Source: Przewalskia tangutica (Eukaryota; Streptophyta; Magnoliopsida; Solanales; Solanaceae). From it: DNA of 64,000 nucleotides. Shown in pieces: positions 57,853 through 64,000 of this stretch. The notes beneath the pieces are model-generated. The model was not told the origin of the DNA. It did no database searches and was given only the letters and a program-made list of their open reading frames with translations. The position numbers were made by a program, and so were the translations under genes. The stretch covers positions 84,773,093 to 84,837,092 of the forward strand of contig CM056724.1 of NCBI GenBank assembly GCA_029844215.1, written 5' to 3'. How positions within the stretch are numbered: position 1 is the stretch's first letter; each line of letters opens with the position of its first letter.

Positions 57853-60329
57853 TGTTATACCCCGTATTTCCAGAGTATGTACGTAAGGGAATACGTACAA
57901 AAGTCTAGCCTTAAAGTTTAGGCACAAAACGTTTTTTTTGGGCACAACTCACAAAACGAATAGTTTTCCGACGAAACGTTTCCACAGCTTTCGTAGGGTA
58001 AATTCCGGCTATGCCATTTCTAATTTTTGCGGATTTTTCCGAGAGACGAAACATTTTGGACCAACGGGAGGGCGACACTTGACACCCTCCAATTGGTGGA
58101 CTTGAAATCGTCCATTGGACGAATTGGACAAAGTGTGGCACGTTTTTTGTGCCTTTGCACAAGTCAAGGAGTTGGTAGGATATTTTGTGTTTGGACACTT
58201 GCCTAAATCTTCACCCTACACTTGCCTTGCACTTGGCATCATCTTGGCCCTTGATTGGCCACTTCTTGACCTATAAATACCCCCTTAGAGATGAAGAGTT
58301 CTTCATCCACAAATTACTTCCAAGTCTTGAAAAAACCTCCCCTCTCCTTTAAGCTTGTTCGTCCAAAGCTATCCCCCCCCCCCTTTGAGTGAGTTTGGCC
58401 GAGGGCCTTCCCCCCCTAGCCTAGCCGAAATCTAGCCCCCTCCCTTGGTAGAAAAATTGCCTTCTTGTATTGTTATAATGCCCAAAATACCCTAGCCCAA
58501 ATCCCTTAGTACTTAGTAGAAGTTGTGAAGAACTTCTAAAGGTTTCCTTGGAGCATACAACTTAGGAACAAAACCTTGCTCAGGCGCGACTTTATCTAGG
58601 ATATTATTGGGCTTACCGAGGTAACTAATCCTAACCCTCTTTTGAATTAGAGAATACTTACTGTAGTAGTATAAGAATAAGTATTAGATACTTAGAAGAA
58701 TATTGCAGAATAGAATTGAACTGTTATCACAGTAGAAGGGTTTAAAAGAAGAATAATCAAACTCATTTACATGTGACTGCTTTTCACATGAGACTTGAGT
58801 AGCTCACCGCAGGGAAGGATCGCCCAATTTTCCGTAGGATATAGAACCTCTGTTTAGAACTATTTACAAAGTAGTCCAACGTTGATAGACGTGTCCGACT
58901 ATTATAGTCGATTCTCTCGCGCGACATATTCAACTCGCGTGGTTTTCACGGTAAGGTATGTGATTCTTCCTAAAGCATGATATTTTACAATATATATGTA
59001 GTGCGAGACGCATACGTGTTAATCGAATAATAACTACGGCAATGTCTTTGACTTAAGCCCGAATAACACTTACTAAGAATGCCTCACGCTTAAGCCCGAA
59101 TAACACTTACGGAATGCCTCACGCTTAAGCTCGAATAATAAAGAATCGAAAGCATTTCAAAAGAATCTCGAATCATTTTTAACGTAAGAGAACTAATTGA
59201 GTTTTAAATGCGAAGCTTAAGAGTTATACTAGCTTTATGGGAAGTTAAGTATAACCACTTAAGAATGATAAAAGAAACAATTTGCCTATGTGTTTATAAT
59301 GCACTTATATTGAATTGTGAAAAGAATAAAAGATGGTTGGATAAGTAGACATGATATGATGCTATGTGTGTTAGTGTCTTGTAACGCTTGTATAAGAGAG
59401 TATTCTTGTTGTTCTTATGTTGTTTAAAGATAAGTCATATGTTAGTGTACTATCACTCACCTCTTGACATATTACACGGGGTTAAGCCGCCTCCACGCGG
59501 GTAGACTCGCGGTCCGCACCATGATTCGAGAATACCTCATGCGGTCCAAGGGACCTATGCGAGCTACGGAGTTCCGTGTTAGTGATGCGGGTTATACCTC
59601 ACGCGTCTATGTGGCTACGCGACTACGAGTCCAGGCGACGCCGAGGAGTAGCTACCCTCGATGCGGGTTATGTACTATGCGGGCCTATGTGAGTGGCCTA
59701 TGCGACTACGAGAGTCCGTGATTAGGCTTGCATGGTGATACTACGAAATTGGCCCGCTTCGATCATTCGCAGCCTAGAAAAGACACATTACGCTTTACCT
59801 ATTGTTGCTCTTGTTTGTGATGTGGCACTATGCGGTCCCCTCGGTTGTTTCATACATACTTGCAAAACTGATTTTAAAATGATATGTGTTCATTTAAGTA
59901 TTTTACGCTTTCATATACTTAGTACTGTTGAATCGACCTCCTGGGCCGCTCATGCCGCAGTAAGGGCAAGCAGTGCTAGATCCACATTCTTAGGATCTCT
60001 ACGTTGGTGTCTGAGCTCCATCTTTTCCGAGGCTCTACTTTTGGGGTATGATCTCCTGTTGTAGATAGTTTTGTATACAGGTATGGCGGCCCCGTCCCGC
60101 CATAGTTGTATATTTCCTTAGAGGTCTGTAGTCATGTTGTACAAGATCGATGTAATCGCTAAACCATGTTTATATATATATGCCGAAAGGCGACGCTTTC
60201 ACATAAATCGTGTCTTATTTTATAAATCGTTTCATGTCTTGTTTTATATTTCCGCTGATTACTCTGATGTATGACTACTTGGGTGCCCCGGTAAGGCACC
60301 AGTCACGGGCCCCGGAATGGGTCGTGACA
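57853..60329 (+). repeat. El-9 3' LTR
   Basis: TGTTATACCCCG...GGGTCGTGACA, TATA 58272-58279, GC-rich repeats at about 59470-59720. Near-identical to 50558-53004 except for homopolymers and CHG-type sites. No genes. Confidence 0.94.
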
Positions 60330-60334
60330 GGGAC
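60330..60334. other. Target site duplication of El-9, right copy (GGGAC)
   Basis: GGGAC immediately after GTCGTGACA; El-8 internal sequence resumes. Confidence 0.93.
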
Positions 60335-60809
60335 CCTACCACATAACGGGACCATTCCTAACTGACATCACCCGATTCCATACAATCGGTTGACCCGAAA
60401 TGAGTCTACAACCCGACTCATCGTCACACTTAACTTCTCGTTCCTAGACTGAAATAAATCTCTCTCTTATCTCAAGGTACTTCTTACCCTATCCCCCTAT
60501 TCACTAGAGGTTCGTCACATAAGTCAAAGTATTTCTACTGTACATCCTTCCCTATCTGGCCTTACATCAGCATTGGTAATTACTACGTGTGAACTCTTCA
60601 CAACTATAGTCTCAGTTCACTTATCATTCTTGTCAACATTCTTAACTTCTCACTTTACTAATCAAGGTATCCCTACCTCTGGGGTACTATCACTTTACAA
60701 CTCTAGCAATGAAGGGAAAACATATACGCTAGGGTAAAATCTGAATCTATCAGCACACGTATGATTCAAAAGAATCGAAATATACCTGTAACCCCATGAG
60801 ATGTCGCCT
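60335..60809 (-). other. El-8 internal block, second piece
   Basis: Begins with sequence corresponding to El-4 31480-31560 ('cctaccac..cgggacc..cccgac'), then becomes unlike any other copy. No domain or long frame. Confidence 0.55.
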
Positions 60810-61592
60810 CGACTCGCCCGAGTCACGCCATCTACGCGGTTCAAGGACCGCTAACTATACTCCACCCGACTACCACGACCGGCCGACATCCAATACCCCT
60901 GGGGACGACAAATGGAGGAAAGGGAACCAACCATCGGCCTCATAAGCTGAGCCACCTCACCGGTGCTCCTTCTAAAAGGACATACCCTCCGAATATGGCC
61001 CGGACGGCCACAATAAAAACAAACACCCGTGCCATAACTATAACGACATTTCCCCGAATGACGCTTACCACATCCAAACATCGAGGAATATGTGGCTCGA
61101 TCGAGGAAGCCTCTCGCTTCCTCGAGACCTCGAACTCGAGCTGGACTGCTCCTAAATACCTTATGGGGTCCAAACTCCCACCTGTGAGCTACGGGGGTAT
61201 ATACTGGGTAGGCTGGGACGAATATCTCACTCGCTGATGAGGCTGCTCGTCCAAAAACTCACCGGGATAACCAACCGGCTTCAGCCTCTTACGCCGATCT
61301 CCGCTACCGCCTCTACCCTCAGACACTGATCGCATCGACCGAATAACTTCCTCGCTGATGAAATCGTAGTACCGCTATCTTGGTCAATAACATAATGGCT
61401 TCCTTCATGACTCCTAAAGTCTTCTTAATCGAGAAATTGTCGCCCGTGTCGGGCCTCAAAACTCGCGCAGGTTAACTCACGATCGCGAACAACATCCAGA
61501 TAACCCGGGCATAAGCCCTATCAACTCTCGAGTCCGACTAGTAGCTTCGCTACTCCTTTGCCCTTCAGGCGGTTGTTGCCTCCTCGAGGCAT
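60810..61592 (-). pseudogene. gag: El-8 gag, shortened
   Basis: Probable start at 61592 (CAT on the plus strand, inside 'cgaggcataatc', the context of the other gag starts). A complete CCHC knuckle lies at 60980-61021: CFYCGRPGHIRRVC, spacing C-x2-C-x4-H-x4-C. It is preceded by 'GCGKRHSGKCR'. This is the best zinc knuckle in the window. The region between start and knuckle is only about 0.55 kb and lacks a recognisable capsid core, so gag is internally deleted or very diverged. Several frameshifts are present. Confidence 0.75.
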
Positions 61593-61777
61593 AATCAGAA
61601 CACAACAATACGTCGAGAGGAATTATCTTACTAACACAACTCTATGGCACGATTCGAGTAAGAATAGAAACTAACTCCTAAATGTCCTGTAGCCTCTGTT
61701 TAAGGCGTGTGGCGCGCAACACACCGGATAATCAAGACTCTACTAGACACGGTGCAGAGACATTCCGAGGATCGATC
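61593..61777 (-). other. El-8 leader
   Basis: Conserved with other leaders ('gataatcaagactctactagacacgg'-type segment at 61728-61752), between gag start and primer site. Confidence 0.5.
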
Positions 61778-61788
61778 GCTCGATACAA
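61778..61788 (-). other. El-8 primer binding site, degraded
   Basis: Plus strand 'gctcgatacaa'; the minus strand TTGTATCGAGC resembles the tRNA-Met site with changes at the 5' end and at CAG. Confidence 0.65.
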
Positions 61789-64000
61789 CTCACACCCCGA
61801 ACACGGCTCGTGGATCGGTGCCCTACCTGGGCACCCTTCTACCATAACAACACAAGTAACTGCGGAATTTAAATAACACCTCTTTTTGTTTTAAAACTAA
61901 CGCGGCGTAAGGCAAAGCCGACAAGGCCGCCATACAATATACATACTCAAAGGACACACATCGCTCACGAGTCCAATCCTACATATGAATACTGCACTCT
62001 AAGAGTTAAATCAACTATGACGAAAAGGCCCCGCTGCATCTAAAACTGCATAAAGCTCTGCATCAAGGATATATACCAGAAAGATAAACTCCTGAACAGA
62101 GGGAGCTATCCAAAAACCCTGAGCAGGATCCTACACCTGTCGATCACCAAACTGCGTACCTAAACCTGCGGCATGAACGCAGCCCCCCGAAGGAGGTCAG
62201 TACGAAGAATGTACCAAGTATGTGAACAGTAAGTACTGTAATAAAATCATAACAGTCTAAAAAAAATAGGAGACATGTCTGATAGCCAACCTACAGTACA
62301 TAACACATAAGCAATCATATCAAGTCAGGGACGCAGGCTCTCAAAGTCACTACTCAAATATAACTATGGGTCTCACGCCCATAATATCAATCATGCCCGT
62401 GGAATCCTTCCTCACTACCGGCAGTCCATGATGTAATAACACCAATAAGGATACATGAACACCAAGTACCACCTGTGTCCTAAATACCTCATGGTCTCAT
62501 GCCCCGGAATCCCACATCGTAAAAGCATGACCATAGGGTAACACAAACAAATCCGGGGACATATATGATAATCAAATTACAACACATTGTGCCTTACTAA
62601 CAATGAGAGTAAACAGTAGTATCCTTACAATATAAAGTAGGAAGCTCACGATCAAAGCAGGACCACCCGCCCGCAGTATCATTTAGCAATCCTACTCCTG
62701 GGACTATTTCACCCGCATAGGCCGCGTGGACCCGCGTGAGGTATTCCTCGCATAGGACTATTTCACCCGCATAAGCCCTTACGGACTCGCATGAGGTATT
62801 TCTCGCATAGGCTGGACCCGCCCGCATGGGACTATTCCACCCGCATAAGCCCGTACGGACTCGCATGAGGTATTCTCGTGATCGCTGGTAGCAAATCCAC
62901 TAAATACGCAATGCCACAAACCCGGAATGACACCAAAACGATCGATATACCAATAGCACACATCCGCTATTTCCAAAGACACATAGTCAATTCTCAATTA
63001 AACAAGCCAATGTACTTAGTCTAGGCACACTCGGACTAATTCTCAATTAATCTAGACAAAGTACTTATCAAGGCACCTATAGAATAATTTCATTTAATCA
63101 ATCCAAAGTACTTATCAAGGCACCAATAGAATAATTCTCATTTAACAAGCCAAAGTACTTATCAAGGCACCAATAGAATAATTCTCATTTAACAAGCCAA
63201 AGTACTTATCAAGGCACCAATAGAATAATTCTCATTTAACAAGCCAAAGTACTTATCAAGGCACCAATAGAATAATTCTCATTTAACAAGCCAAAGTACT
63301 TATCAAGGCATACTTAGAAAAATTCTCAATTTATCAAGCCAAAGTACTAATCAAGGCACACTTAGACAAATTCTCAATTTATCAAGCCAAAGTACTAATC
63401 AAGGCACACTTAGACAAATTCTCAATTTATCAAGCCAAAGTACTAATCAAGGCACACTTAGACAAATTCTCAATTTATCAAGCCAAAGTACTAATCAAGG
63501 CACACTTAGACAAATTCTCAATTTATCAAGCCAAAGTACTAATCAAGGCACACTTAGACAAATTCTCAATTTATCAAGCCAAAGTACTAATCAAGGCACA
63601 CTTAGACAAATTTTCAATTTATCAAGCCAAAGTACTACGACGCATATCTCTTTTCAAAAGACTCCTTTTATGTAAAATCCCAAGATACTAACACCGTAGT
63701 ATCAAGGCGTGTCTATTTTTCAAAGTAATTTACCATACTTTTGGAAACTCATTTCAAAGCTTGAAATCAAGTAACTTCAAATTTTCACAAACTAGGCAAC
63801 TTATGCCGATTAATCAAAATAGACAACTTTCTAAACCTTTCATAAAGTCGTTATAACCAACTTCCCATAAAGCCGTTATAACCCTTTATGGTTTTAGACA
63901 TATCCATTCTTTTTTTAACCAAGAGACTTATACTATTAAAACCAAGTATCACATACTTACAAAACAAGTTCTTAACTTTCAAAACACTTCAAGTCTCTTA
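61789..64000 (-). repeat. El-8 right (5') LTR, cut by window end
   Basis: Aligns with 46107 onward (CACACCCCGAACACGG...). Its first bases are damaged ('ctcacacc' for TGTCACACC). GC-rich repeats 62695-62890, 48-bp array, hairpin 63865-63891. No genes. Confidence 0.9.
62985..63637. repeat. 48-bp tandem array in El-8 right LTR
   Basis: Fourteen units against twelve in the left LTR. The 'tttatcaagcc' block has seven on both sides; the difference lies in the 'catttaacaagcc' block (five, one of them variant, against three). Confidence 0.93.

Larger units (their letters stand above)
50558..60329 (+). mobile_element. El-9: complete but decayed gag-pol Ty3/gypsy chromovirus, plus strand
   Basis: 5' LTR 50558-53004 (2447 bp), internal region 53005-57852 (4848 bp), 3' LTR 57853-60329 (2477 bp); total 9772 bp, with GGGAC on both sides. 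The LTRs are near-identical in their first kilobase, so the insertion is young. It is the most recent event seen in the right half, since it splits El-8. Domain order is as in El-6, but coding is far more frameshifted. Confidence 0.93.
46107..64000 (-). mobile_element. El-8: gag-only gypsy-like element with a second LTR type, minus strand
   Basis: Left (3') LTR 46107-50096 (3990 bp), internal pieces 50097-50557 and 60335-about 61788 (about 1.9 kb), right (5') LTR from about 61789 past the window end. The left flank GAAAT (46102-46106) is the probable target duplication. The LTR starts TGTCACACCCCGAACC and ends GTGTAACA, unlike the main type. It still shares the hairpin, the GC-rich repeats, the polypurine-side inverted repeat and the internal block. 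No pol. Split by El-9. Confidence 0.87.

Noticed and set aside
47267..63637. Centromeric satellite
   Set aside because: The 48-bp arrays are short, confined to the two LTRs of one element and much shorter in unit than known centromere satellites.

Overview
The window is plant nuclear DNA made almost entirely of nested Ty3/gypsy LTR retrotransposons. I see no host gene, tRNA, rRNA or CRISPR array. The host call rests on element type: an initiator-tRNA-Met primer site (TGGTATCAGAGC, seen intact once), gag with a CCHC knuckle, pol order protease-RT-RNase H-integrase ending in a chromodomain-like tail (chromovirus, probably Tekay/Del clade), and LTRs of 2.4-4 kb. A eudicot with a large repeat-rich genome is likely; the species cannot be read from the sequence.

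Layout, numbering elements left to right. El-1 (minus, 1-25655, left end outside the window) is split by El-2 (minus, 3507-12280, TSD ACTAA) inside its gag and by El-3 (plus, 13344-22790, TSD AGTAC) inside its right LTR. El-1 itself sits in the left LTR of El-4 (minus, pieces 25656-36369). That same LTR also took a solo LTR, El-5 (26360-30075, TSD TTAAT). El-4 sits in the 5' LTR of El-6 (plus, 36370-about 44775), which carries the best-preserved gag-pol. After 283 bases of unassigned DNA comes El-7, an LTR fragment (about 45059-46106), interrupted by El-8 (minus, 46107 to beyond the window end, a second LTR type). El-8 is in turn split by El-9 (plus, 50558-60329, TSD GGGAC), a complete but decayed gag-pol element.

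The elements fall into two functional groups. El-6 and El-9 carry gag and pol. El-1, El-2, El-4 and El-8 carry gag but no recognisable pol, so they resemble gag-only (TR-GAG type) non-autonomous elements that would need pol supplied in trans; El-3 is an intermediate with a partial gag and an integrase remnant. In El-2, El-4 and El-8 (and partly El-3), an internal block of unknown function lies between gag and the polypurine tract. All groups share an inverted repeat next to the polypurine tract. No copy in the window has an intact pol.

A caution on sequence quality: homologous copies differ again and again at CAG, CTG and CCGG sites (for example CAG read as CG, CGTG or TAG). This looks like base-calling error at CHG-methylated cytosines in silenced plant transposons, on top of real decay. 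Many frameshifts in this window may therefore not exist in the genome.
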